DNA from: CAWGXZ01 sp963826695
Lineage (GTDB): Bacteria; Pseudomonadota; Gammaproteobacteria; Burkholderiales; Burkholderiaceae_C
DNA: 64,000 bases
Assembly (NCBI GenBank): GCA_963826695.1
Contig: CAWGXZ010000004.1
Span: 434,001-498,000 of the forward strand
Reading direction: 5' to 3'
The notes under the pieces were generated by a model, which saw only the letters and a list, made by a program, of their open reading frames with translations, made no database searches and was not told where the DNA came from. A program made the position numbers and the translations under genes. Shown here in pieces: positions 56,788-64,000 of the stretch (its first letter is position 1; each line of letters opens with the position of its first letter).

Positions 56788-59700
56788 ATGAACGCACCGA
56801 TCCGCCCGAGCGATCTCGCGCCGTCGCCCGAGACCACCGCTCCCCAGCCCGGCCCGCCGCGGCTGCGCGAGATTCCCTACAACTACACCTCGTTTTCCGA
56901 CCGCGAGATCGTTATTCGCCTGCTCGGCGTGCGCGCCTGGGAGATGCTCGAGCGGCTGCGCGGCGAGCGCCACACCGGCCGCTCGGCGCGGATGCTCTAC
57001 GAAGTTCTCGGCGACATCTGGGTGGTGCAGCGCAACCCCTATCTCCAGGACGACCTGCTCGACAACCCGCGCCGGCGTGGCCAGCTGATCGACGCCTTGC
57101 ACCACCGGCTCGCCGAGGTCGACAAGCGTCGTGCGCCGGTGACCGATGCGGCGCGAGACGCCATGGTCGGCGAGCTGCTCGGCCTGGCGGGTGCGGCCGT
57201 GACCGCCTTCGACCGGCATTTCGACGCCGTGGCCGAGCTGCGCCGCAAGGCGACCCGGCTGCTGCGCCGCCACACGGCCAAGGACAACATCAAGTTCGAC
57301 GGCCTGAGCCGCGTCTCGCACGTCACCGACGCGACCGACTGGCGGGTCGAATACCCGTTCGTCGTGCTCACGCCCGACACCGAGGCCGAGATGGCCGCGC
57401 TGGTCAAGGGCTGCATCGAGCTCGGCCTGACGATCATTCCGCGCGGCGGCGGCACCGGCTACACCGGCGGCGCGATTCCGCTGGCCTGGAACAGCGCGGT
57501 CATCAATACCGAGAAGCTGGAAGCGATGACCGAGGTCGAGATGATGCGCCTGCCCGGCATCGACCGCGAGGTCGCGACGGTCTGGACCGAGGCCGGTGTC
57601 GTCACCCAGCGCGTCGCCGAGGCGGCAGAGCGCGCCGGCTACGTCTTCGCCGTCGATCCGACTTCGGCCGAGGCCTCGTGCATCGGCGGCAACGTGGCGA
57701 TGAACGCCGGCGGCAAGAAGGCCGTGCTCTGGGGCACGGCGCTCGACAACCTGGCGTCGTGGCGGATGGTCACGCCCGAGGCCAAGTGGCTCGAAGTCGT
57801 GCGCCTCGACCACAACCTCGGCAAGATCCACGACGCCGAGGCGGCGACCTTCGAGCTGCGCTACTTCGACGCCAGCGGCCGCACGCTGGAGAAGACCGAG
57901 CAGCTGCGCATCCCCGGCGGCGTGTTCCGCAAGGAGGGGCTCGGCAAGGACGTCACCGACAAGTTCCTCGCCGGCCTGCCCGGCGTGCAGAAGGAAGGCT
58001 GCGACGGGCTGATCACCAGTGCCCGCTGGATCGTCCACAAGGCGCCGGCGCACACGCGAACCGTCTGCCTCGAATTCTTCGGCAACGCCAAGGACGCGGT
58101 GCCGAGCATCGTCGAGATCAAGGATTACCTGTTCGCCGAAGCCAAGGCCGGCGGCGCGGTGCTGGCCGGGCTCGAGCACCTCGACGACCGCTATCTCAAG
58201 GCGGTCGGCTACGCGACCAAGAGCAAGCGCGGCTCGGGCGGTGCCGGCGCCGCTGCGGTGCTGCCGAAGATGGTGCTGTTCGGCGACATCTCGGGCGACG
58301 ACGCCGACGCCGTGGCCCGCGCCACCAGCGAGGTCGTGCGCATCGCCAACAGCCGCGGCGGCGAAGGCTTCGTCGCGGTCAGTCCGGAGGCGCGCAAGAA
58401 GTTCTGGCTCGACCGCAAGCGGACGGCGGCGATCAGCAAGCACACCAACGCCTTCAAGGTCAACGAGGACGTGGTCATCCCGCTGCCGCGGATGGGCGAA
58501 TACACCGACGGCATCGAGCGCATCAACATCGAGCTGAGCCTGCGCAACAAGCTGGCGCTGGTCGACGCCCTCGAGGCCTGGTTCGAGCAGGGTCAGTTCC
58601 CGCTCGGCAAGAGCGACGACGCCGAGGCCATCGCCTCGGCCGAGCTGCTGGCCGACACCGTGCCGCAGGCGCGCGCGCTGCTCGCCGACGTGCGTACGCT
58701 GTGGTCGCACTGGCTGCAGCATCTGGACGCGACCTCTGCCCAGCGCCCGGCGCCGCCGGCGACGCCTCGGCTGGCCGAGCGCGTCGATCTGAGCTGGCCC
58801 GACGATCGCAGCTACTTCGAGCAGTTGCAGGACCGCACGCTGCGCGCCTCGTGGAAGACGCAGATCCGCGCGCCGCTGCAGCGCATCTTTGCCGGTGCGG
58901 CGCTGTCGCCGATCGTCGACGAATGCCAGCGGGTCCACGGCCAGGTGCTGAAGGGCCGTGTCTGGGTGGCGCTGCACATGCACGCCGGCGACGGCAACGT
59001 GCACACCAACATTCCCGTCAACAGCGACAACTACGAGATGCTGCAGACGGCGCACGAGGTCGTCGTGCGCATCATGGCGCTGGCGCGCAGCCTCGACGGC
59101 GTGATCTCGGGCGAGCACGGCATCGGCATCACCAAGCTCGAATTCCTGACCGACGACGAGCTTGCCGACTTCACGGCGTACAAGGCCCGCGTCGACCCGG
59201 AAGGCCGCTTCAACAAGGGCAAGCTGCTGCGCAATGCCGCCTTCGACGGCGCGGTCCTCAAGGCCGACCTCGAGAACGCCTACACGCCGAGCTTCGGCCT
59301 GATGGGCCACGAGTCGCTGATCATGCAGCAGAGCGACATCGGCGCGATCGCCGACTCGATCAAGGACTGCCTGCGCTGCGGCAAGTGCAAGCCGGCCTGC
59401 GCGACGCATGTGCCGCGCGCCAACCTGCTGTACAGCCCGCGCAACAAGATCCTCGCGACCTCGCTGCTGGTCGAGGCCTTTCTGTACGAGGAGCAGACGC
59501 GCCGCGGTGTCAGCATCAAGCACTGGGAGGAGTTCGAGGACGTCGCCGACCACTGCACCGTCTGCCACAAGTGCCTCAGCCCGTGCCCGGTCGACATCGA
59601 CTTCGGCGACGTCTCGATGGCGATGCGCAACCTGCTGCGCAAGATGGGCCAGAAGAGCTTCCGCCCGGGCAACCAGGCCGCGATGCTGTTCCTCAACGCG

Positions 59701-60795
59701 ACGAATCCGCAGACCATCAAGCTGATGCGCGGCGCGATGGTCGACGTCGGCTTCAAGGCGCAGCGCCTCGCCAACGACCTGCTGCGCCGCCTCGCGCGCA
59801 AGCAGACCACGGCGCCGCCGGCGACCGAGGGCAACACGCCGATCAAGGAACAGGTCGTCCACTTCATCAACAAGAAGCTGCCCGGCGGACTGCCGAAGAA
59901 GACCGCGCGCGCGCTGCTCGACATCGAGAACAAGGACTACGTCCCGGTCATCCGCGACCCGAAGGCGACGACGGCCGAAACCGAGGCGGTGTTCTATTTC
60001 CCCGGCTGCGGCTCGGAGCGCCTGTTCTCGCAGGTCGGCCTGGCGACGCAGGCGATGCTCTGGCATGCCGGCGTGCAGACGGTGCTGCCGCCGGGCTACC
60101 TGTGCTGCGGCTACCCGCAGCGCGGCAGCGGCCAGGCCGACAAGGCCGACAAGATCATCACCGACAACCGGGTGCTGTTCCACCGCGTCGCCAACACGCT
60201 GAACTACCTCGACATCAAGACCGTGGTGGTCAGCTGCGGCACCTGCTACGACCAGCTGCAGGGCTACCAGTTCGACAAGATCTTCCCCGGCTGCCGGATC
60301 ATCGACATCCACGAGTACCTGCTCGAAAAGGGCATCACGCTGGCGGCGGCCGGTACACCGGGCGAGGCCGGCTACCTGTACCACGACCCCTGCCACACGC
60401 CGATGAAGCTGCAGGAGCCGATGAAGACCGTCAAGGCGCTCGTCGGCGACGGCGTGCTGCAAAGCCAGCGCTGCTGCGGCGAGAGCGGCACCTTCGGCGT
60501 CACCCGGCCCGACATCGCGACGCAGGTGCGGTTCCGCAAGGAGTTCGAGCTGAAGAAGGACGAGGCGGCGCTGCGGGCGTCGACCGGCGTCGGCGCAAAG
60601 GGCCCCGTCAAGATCCTGACCTCGTGCCCGAGCTGCCTGCAAGGCCTCTCGCGCTACGAGGGCGACCTGAACAACGGCCTGCTCGAGGCCGACTACATCG
60701 TGGTCGAGATGGCGCGGAAGATCCTGGGCGAGGACTGGATGCGCGAGTACGTCGAGCGGGCCAACGACGGCGGGATCGAGCGGGTGCTGGTGTAG
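56788..60795 (+). CDS. DUF3683 FAD / iron-sulfur oxidoreductase (GlcD-GlcF-like fusion)
   Basis: This very large protein has 1335 residues. An N-terminal DUF3683-type region (LREIPYNYTSFSDREIVIRL) is followed by an FAD-binding PCMH domain (IPRGGGTGYTGGAIPLAWNS, DPTSAEASCIGGNVAMNAGG). An FAD-oxidase C-terminal domain comes next (HMHAGDGNVHTNIPV, SGEHGIGITKLEF). Two 4Fe-4S motifs follow (CLRCGKCKPAC, CTVCHKCLSPCPVD), then two CCG domains (FPGCGSERLFSQVG...LCCGYPQRGSG; HDPCHTP...QRCCGESGTFG). This is the layout of glycolate/D-lactate dehydrogenases with GlcD-like and GlcF-like parts fused. The substrate is unknown; a D-2-hydroxyacid such as D-lactate is a fair guess. Electrons probably go to quinone. 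Confidence 0.9.
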   Translation: MNAPIRPSDLAPSPETTAPQPGPPRLREIPYNYTSFSDREIVIRLLGVRAWEMLERLRGERHTGRSARMLYEVLGDIWVVQRNPYLQDDLLDNPRRRGQLIDALHHRLAEVDKRRAPVTDAARDAMVGELLGLAGAAVTAFDRHFDAVAELRRKATRLLRRHTAKDNIKFDGLSRVSHVTDATDWRVEYPFVVLTPDTEAEMAALVKGCIELGLTIIPRGGGTGYTGGAIPLAWNSAVINTEKLEAMTEVEMMRLPGIDREVATVWTEAGVVTQRVAEAAERAGYVFAVDPTSAEASCIGGNVAMNAGGKKAVLWGTALDNLASWRMVTPEAKWLEVVRLDHNLGKIHDAEAATFELRYFDASGRTLEKTEQLRIPGGVFRKEGLGKDVTDKFLAGLPGVQKEGCDGLITSARWIVHKAPAHTRTVCLEFFGNAKDAVPSIVEIKDYLFAEAKAGGAVLAGLEHLDDRYLKAVGYATKSKRGSGGAGAAAVLPKMVLFGDISGDDADAVARATSEVVRIANSRGGEGFVAVSPEARKKFWLDRKRTAAISKHTNAFKVNEDVVIPLPRMGEYTDGIERINIELSLRNKLALVDALEAWFEQGQFPLGKSDDAEAIASAELLADTVPQARALLADVRTLWSHWLQHLDATSAQRPAPPATPRLAERVDLSWPDDRSYFEQLQDRTLRASWKTQIRAPLQRIFAGAALSPIVDECQRVHGQVLKGRVWVALHMHAGDGNVHTNIPVNSDNYEMLQTAHEVVVRIMALARSLDGVISGEHGIGITKLEFLTDDELADFTAYKARVDPEGRFNKGKLLRNAAFDGAVLKADLENAYTPSFGLMGHESLIMQQSDIGAIADSIKDCLRCGKCKPACATHVPRANLLYSPRNKILATSLLVEAFLYEEQTRRGVSIKHWEEFEDVADHCTVCHKCLSPCPVDIDFGDVSMAMRNLLRKMGQKSFRPGNQAAMLFLNATNPQTIKLMRGAMVDVGFKAQRLANDLLRRLARKQTTAPPATEGNTPIKEQVVHFINKKLPGGLPKKTARALLDIENKDYVPVIRDPKATTAETEAVFYFPGCGSERLFSQVGLATQAMLWHAGVQTVLPPGYLCCGYPQRGSGQADKADKIITDNRVLFHRVANTLNYLDIKTVVVSCGTCYDQLQGYQFDKIFPGCRIIDIHEYLLEKGITLAAAGTPGEAGYLYHDPCHTPMKLQEPMKTVKALVGDGVLQSQRCCGESGTFGVTRPDIATQVRFRKEFELKKDEAALRASTGVGAKGPVKILTSCPSCLQGLSRYEGDLNNGLLEADYIVVEMARKILGEDWMREYVERANDGGIERVLV

Positions 60796-60875
60796 CCGGC
60801 CATTGGCAGTCGCTGTGGCAGGTCGGGGCGCAAACTCGGGCCTCGGACCCTGACTTCACGGAATTTGTCGCTGCC

Positions 60876-61538
60876 ATGCGCACCTTGCCCGTCCTCCTGA
60901 GCGCGGGGCTGCTCGCCAGTGTGGTGGCGAATGTCCTGCTGACCATGGGTGCCGTCCGCGACCGGCGTGAGCCGGCGGTGAGCACGGCTGCGACCGGTCA
61001 GCCGATCGTCATGCGCACCGAGGGCGGACGGCTCGAAGTCGCCCGTATCCAGGCCCAGGAGGGATTCCAGACGCAGCAGGACCACACCGTCCTCGGCGTG
61101 CCGGTCGGAAGCACGGTGACGCGGATTCGCGTGCCGGCGCACTACCGCTACACCATCGAACTGGCGCCCGAATGGAAGCTGCACCTGCGTGACGATGCGG
61201 TGCTGGTGATCGCGCCGCGGATCAGGCCGTCGTTGCCGGTCGCGATCGACACCGGCCGGTTGGAAAAGGAAGTCTCCGGCATCTGGTCGCCGTTCACCGG
61301 CGAGGCGCAGCTCGACCGCCTGCAGCGAACCATCACCCGCACGCTCGAAGGCAAGGCCTCGAGCGCCGCCTATATCGACCTCCAGCGCGAGGCCGCACGG
61401 ACCACGGTGCGCGAGTTCGTCTCCAAGTGGTTGCTCGCAAACCGCCCCGCAGCAGCCAACAAGCCGGTGCGTGTCCACTTTGCCGACGAGCCGATCGAGT
61501 CGCTCGGCCGGGTGGCGCCGCCGGAGCGGCTGGACTGA
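60876..61538 (+). CDS. Membrane-anchored hypothetical protein, DUF4230-like
   Basis: The protein has 220 residues and an N-terminal anchor or signal segment (PVLLSAGLLASVVANVLLTM). A strand-rich domain follows (TVTRIRVPAHYRYTIELAPE, AVLVIAPRIRPSLPVAIDTG), then a helix with AARTTVREFVSKWLL. The pattern is similar to DUF4230 proteins, but I am not sure. The ATG at 60876 lies 80 bp after the oxidoreductase stop, so co-transcription is possible. No function is known. Confidence 0.65.
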   Translation: MRTLPVLLSAGLLASVVANVLLTMGAVRDRREPAVSTAATGQPIVMRTEGGRLEVARIQAQEGFQTQQDHTVLGVPVGSTVTRIRVPAHYRYTIELAPEWKLHLRDDAVLVIAPRIRPSLPVAIDTGRLEKEVSGIWSPFTGEAQLDRLQRTITRTLEGKASSAAYIDLQREAARTTVREFVSKWLLANRPAAANKPVRVHFADEPIESLGRVAPPERLD

Positions 61539-61590
61539 GGCCATGCCCGGGTGGTGCCGGCTGCCTGGCAGCCCGCCGTCGGCAGCCTCG

Positions 61591-62583
61591 CTACTCCGCC
61601 GACAGTCCGCGCTGCCGGATCAACGGGTGCCAGAACGCCGTCTCGCGTTGCACGAACTCGGCGAGTTGGGCGCTGCCGGACGGCGTCACCTCGAGCCCGA
61701 AGTCCTCCAGCCGGGCCTTGACCTCGGGTGTCGTGATCGCCCGCTGCATCTCGGCGGTCATCCGGGAGACGATCTCCGGCGGCGTGCCCTGCGGCATGAA
61801 AAGCGCCTGCCAGGCGGCGACCTCGAAGTCCTTGACGCCGACTTCGTCGAGCGTCGGTATCTCGGGCAGCGACGGCAGCCGGCGCCGCGACATCACCGCC
61901 AGCGCCCGGACCTTGCCGGCCCGAATCTGCGGCAGCCCTGCAGCGGTGTCCAGCACCATCATCGGCACCTGGCCGGCGATCACGTCCTGCACCGCAGGTG
62001 CCGTGCCGCGGTACGGCACGTGGACGATGAAGCTGCGGGTGCGGTCCTTCAGCAGCTCCATCGCCAGGTGGTGCGGGCTGCCGACCCCGGGCGAGGCGTA
62101 GCTGTACTTGCCCGGGCTGCGCTGGACTTCGGCGAGCCACTGGGCCGCGCTGGTGAACCCGGACGCCGGATTGACGGCGAGGATCAGCGGGAAGCGCGCC
62201 ATGAATCCCACCGGCGCGAACTCCTTCGCGTCGTACGGCAGCTTGCGGTACATCGCGCCGTGGAAGACCATCGCGCCGTTGTCGCCGGTGAGCAGCGTGT
62301 AGCCGTCGGGCGCAGCCTTGGCGGCGTTGTCGGTGCCGATGATGCCGGCCGCACCCGGCCGGTTCTCGATGACGATCGTCTGACCGAGCTGGCGGCCGAG
62401 CTGCGGCGCCAGCTGGCGCGCCAGGAAGTCCGAGCCGCCGCCGGCGGGGTAGGCGACGACCCAGCGGATCGGCTTGGAAGGCCAGGCGGATTGGCGCTGA
62501 GACCAGCGCGGCAATGCTGCGGAAGCAATGGCGGCGGCAGCCCCGCTGAGCAGGTGACGGCGAGACGGCAGAAAACAGGTCAT
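61591..62583 (-). CDS. Bug-family tripartite tricarboxylate transporter binding protein
   Basis: This extracytoplasmic solute-binding protein of the Bug (TctC) family, hugely expanded in Burkholderiales, has 330 residues. A leader with two Arg (MTCFLPSRRHLLSGAAAAIA) is followed by KPIRWVVAYPAGGGSDFLAR, IVIENRPGAAGIIGTDNAAK, YRKLPYDAKEFAPVGFMA and HVPYRGTAPAVQDVIAGQVP, all family signatures. No TctA/TctB membrane partners are near, as is usual for orphan Bug genes. The ligand is probably a carboxylate but cannot be read. It is convergent with the DUF4230-like gene. Confidence 0.93.
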   Translation of the reverse strand: MTCFLPSRRHLLSGAAAAIASAALPRWSQRQSAWPSKPIRWVVAYPAGGGSDFLARQLAPQLGRQLGQTIVIENRPGAAGIIGTDNAAKAAPDGYTLLTGDNGAMVFHGAMYRKLPYDAKEFAPVGFMARFPLILAVNPASGFTSAAQWLAEVQRSPGKYSYASPGVGSPHHLAMELLKDRTRSFIVHVPYRGTAPAVQDVIAGQVPMMVLDTAAGLPQIRAGKVRALAVMSRRRLPSLPEIPTLDEVGVKDFEVAAWQALFMPQGTPPEIVSRMTAEMQRAITTPEVKARLEDFGLEVTPSGSAQLAEFVQRETAFWHPLIRQRGLSAE

Positions 62584-62717
62584 GGGCAGGAGGGCGAAGT
62601 TGCGAAACGGCGTCGCATGGTATGCCCCCAGGCTGCGCTGGAAGTACCGTTTGACTAAACTCCGCCCGCCCTGAAACCCAACCGAACGGCAACGCCGATC
62701 GTTACCGTGACTCCCCG

Positions 62718-63128
62718 ATGGCCGGCACCCCCGCACTGACTTCGATCACCGCCCATCAGCAATCGCGCGTGCTGGAGGTCGCCTTCGACGACGGGCAAAC
62801 GTTTCGCATTCCCTTCGAGCTGATGCGCGTCCATTCGCCGTCGGCCGAGGTGCAGGGCCACGGCCCGGGGCAGGAGGTGCTGCAGGTGGGCAAGCGCAAC
62901 GTCGGCATCGCGGCGATCGAGCCGGTCGGCAACTACGGCATCAAGCCGACCTTCAGCGACGGCCACGACTCGGGAATCTACACCTGGGAGTACCTGCACT
63001 TCCTCGGTTCGCAGCAGGACGAGCTGTGGCAGAAGTACGAAGCGCGGCTGGTGGCAGCCGGCGCCTCGCGCGACCTCGCAGCGCCGAAGGCGGCAGCAGC
63101 GGCACACGCCTGCGGTCATTCCCACTGA
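62718..63128 (+). CDS. DUF971-family protein
   Basis: The protein has 136 residues. The DUF971 core, also the N-terminal domain of gamma-butyrobetaine hydroxylases, has LEVAFDDGQTFRIPFELMRV, RNVGIAAIEPVGNYGIKPTF and HDSGIYTWEYLHFLGSQQDE. It ends in an Ala-rich tail with HACGHSH, possibly a metal-binding end. In Burkholderiales it usually precedes ubiE, as here (8 bp). A role in iron-sulfur cluster assembly has been suggested for relatives; nothing here tests that. Confidence 0.88.
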   Translation: MAGTPALTSITAHQQSRVLEVAFDDGQTFRIPFELMRVHSPSAEVQGHGPGQEVLQVGKRNVGIAAIEPVGNYGIKPTFSDGHDSGIYTWEYLHFLGSQQDELWQKYEARLVAAGASRDLAAPKAAAAAHACGHSH

Positions 63129-63136
63129 GGCCGGGC

Positions 63137-63868
63137 ATGAGCCAGACGCATTTCGGCTATCAGACCGTCGACGAGGCGCAGAAGGCGCGCCGCGTTCGCG
63201 GCGTGTTCGATTCGGTCGCGCCGAAGTACGACCTGATGAACGACCTGATGTCGATGGGCCTGCACCGGGCCTGGAAGGCGTACACGGTGGCGGTGGCCGA
63301 TGTGCGCCGTGGCCACCGGGTGCTCGACATTGCCGGCGGCACCGGCGACCTCGCCAAGGCCTTTGCGGCGAAGGTCGGCCCGACCGGGCGGGTGGTTCAC
63401 ACCGACATCAACGAAGCCATGCTGGCGCAGGGTCGGGCGCGGCTCGAGGACGGCGGCCTGTTGCTGCCGACAGCGGTCTGCGATGCCGAGACGCTGCCGT
63501 TCGCCGCCGACAGCTTCGACCGGGTGTCGGTCGCCTTCGGCTTGCGCAACATGACGCACAAGGAGCGCGCCCTGGCCGAGATGTGCCGCGTGCTCAGGCC
63601 GGGCGGCCGGCTGCTGGTGCTCGAGTTCTCCAAGGTGGCGCAGCCGCTGGAGAAGGCCTACGACTGGTACTCGTTCAAGGTTCTGCCGCGCATCGGGCGC
63701 CTGGTTGCCGGCGACGCCGACAGCTACCGCTATCTGGCGGAGTCGATCCGCATGCATCCGGCGCAGGCCGAACTGAAGGCGATGATGAAGGTTGCCGGCT
63801 TCGGCCATGTCGATGTGCACAACCTGAGCGCCGGCGTCGTGGCTTTGCACGTCGGCATCAAATGCTGA
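63137..63868 (+). CDS. ubiE: Ubiquinone/menaquinone methyltransferase UbiE
   Basis: UbiE is the C-methyltransferase of ubiquinone synthesis. The 243-residue protein has GVFDSVAPKYDLMNDLMSMG, motif I VLDIAGGTGDLAKAFA, VVHTDINEAMLAQGRARL, DSFDRVSVAFGLRNMTHKER and LRPGGRLLVLEFSKVAQPLE, with the C-terminal SLSAGVVALHVG-type end. The start at 63137 (MSQTHFGYQTV) is standard. Ubiquinone feeds the bc1 complex encoded 20 kb upstream. Confidence 0.96.
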   Translation: MSQTHFGYQTVDEAQKARRVRGVFDSVAPKYDLMNDLMSMGLHRAWKAYTVAVADVRRGHRVLDIAGGTGDLAKAFAAKVGPTGRVVHTDINEAMLAQGRARLEDGGLLLPTAVCDAETLPFAADSFDRVSVAFGLRNMTHKERALAEMCRVLRPGGRLLVLEFSKVAQPLEKAYDWYSFKVLPRIGRLVAGDADSYRYLAESIRMHPAQAELKAMMKVAGFGHVDVHNLSAGVVALHVGIKC

Positions 63869-64000
63869 TCTCGGCGCTGATCACGCTCGGCGGCCAGGCG
63901 GCCGGGCTGGTGCGTCGCCGCCACACGCTCGACTGGCGTGCGGCACCGCGGCGCTTGCGCCGCGCCGCGGTGGCCTGGCGGCGACCGGCAAGCGGCGCAG
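63862..64000 (+). CDS. Possible partial ORF after ubiE
   Basis: An ATG overlapping the end of ubiE opens a frame that runs off the window (MLISALITLGGQAAGLVRRR...). The visible 46 residues are basic and Ala-rich and match nothing I can name. Relatives often have a Tim44-like or UbiJ gene here, but the visible part does not clearly look like either. Confidence 0.3.
   Translation, partial: MLISALITLGGQAAGLVRRRHTLDWRAAPRRLRRAAVAWRRPASGA

Noticed and set aside
56701..60642. A 1313-codon open frame on the minus strand opposite the DUF3683 oxidoreductase
   Set aside because: It is the mirror of a strongly conserved gene. No motif, ribosome binding site or family pattern is seen.

Overview
This window looks like a piece of a high-GC betaproteobacterial chromosome, most likely from the order Burkholderiales. 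The evidence is family membership and gene order: ccsA-like / PP0621-type / pilS / pilR / ampD / nrdA / nrdB / histone-H1-like; accBC-prmA-DUF3426-pfkB; dusB-fis-purH; hisI-hisE-DUF4870-HIT-tatABC-htrA-nif3; petABC-sspAB; DUF721(dciA)-secA-argJ; ugpBAEC; and a very large DUF3683 FAD/Fe-S oxidoreductase. Almost everything is housekeeping and very densely packed, with many ATGA, GTGA or TTGA start/stop overlaps. A phasin implies polyhydroxyalkanoate storage. A cytochrome bc1 complex implies respiration.

Layout. 1-2.3 kb: tail of a small catabolic operon (FAH-family hydrolase, D-2-hydroxyacid dehydrogenase with an apparent frameshift, enolase-superfamily enzyme). 2.37-3.67 kb: a complete IS5-like element that has jumped into a ~99-bp MITE-like element with related ends. 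3.9-6.6 kb: tRNA-Met and the two SRP GTPases ftsY and ffh, convergent. 6.6-17.1 kb: cytochrome c assembly-like protein, the PilS/PilR two-component pair, ampD, nrdAB behind a pair of NrdR-box-like palindromes, and a lysine/alanine-rich histone-like protein. 17.1-27.6 kb (minus strand): PfkB kinase, zinc-ribbon protein, prmA, accCB, TlpA-like thioredoxin, mtgA, TonB-like protein, RNB ribonuclease. 27.8-39.6 kb: phasin, dusB-fis, purH, ruvC, argB and a chain of overlapping genes to hisIE and tatABC. 39.7-50.4 kb: HtrA-like protease, Nif3, pdxA, petABC, sspAB, tRNA-Thr, dciA-like gene and secA. 50.6-64 kb: argJ, the ugp glycerol-3-phosphate ABC operon (ugpB carries an apparent frameshift), the DUF3683 oxidoreductase, a Bug-type binding protein, a DUF971 gene and ubiE.

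The most unusual content is non-coding. Two 225-bp copies of one imperfect palindrome, about 30 kb apart and in opposite orientation (23564-23788 and 53980-54204), each fold on paper into a perfect four-way junction with no unpaired base at the junction. The two copies differ by compensatory changes in both main stems. One copy splits ugpA from ugpE. A second, smaller palindromic family occurs three times (about 30237, 39611 and 50407), always just downstream of a stop codon, and one copy carries an extra folded insert. Several standard cluster partners (aroQ, aroE, ruvAB, hisBHAF) are missing from their usual places, which suggests rearrangement at cluster edges.

All functional calls are from reading the sequence. 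No database search or folding program was run. Promoter calls rest on -10-like hexamers only and are weak.
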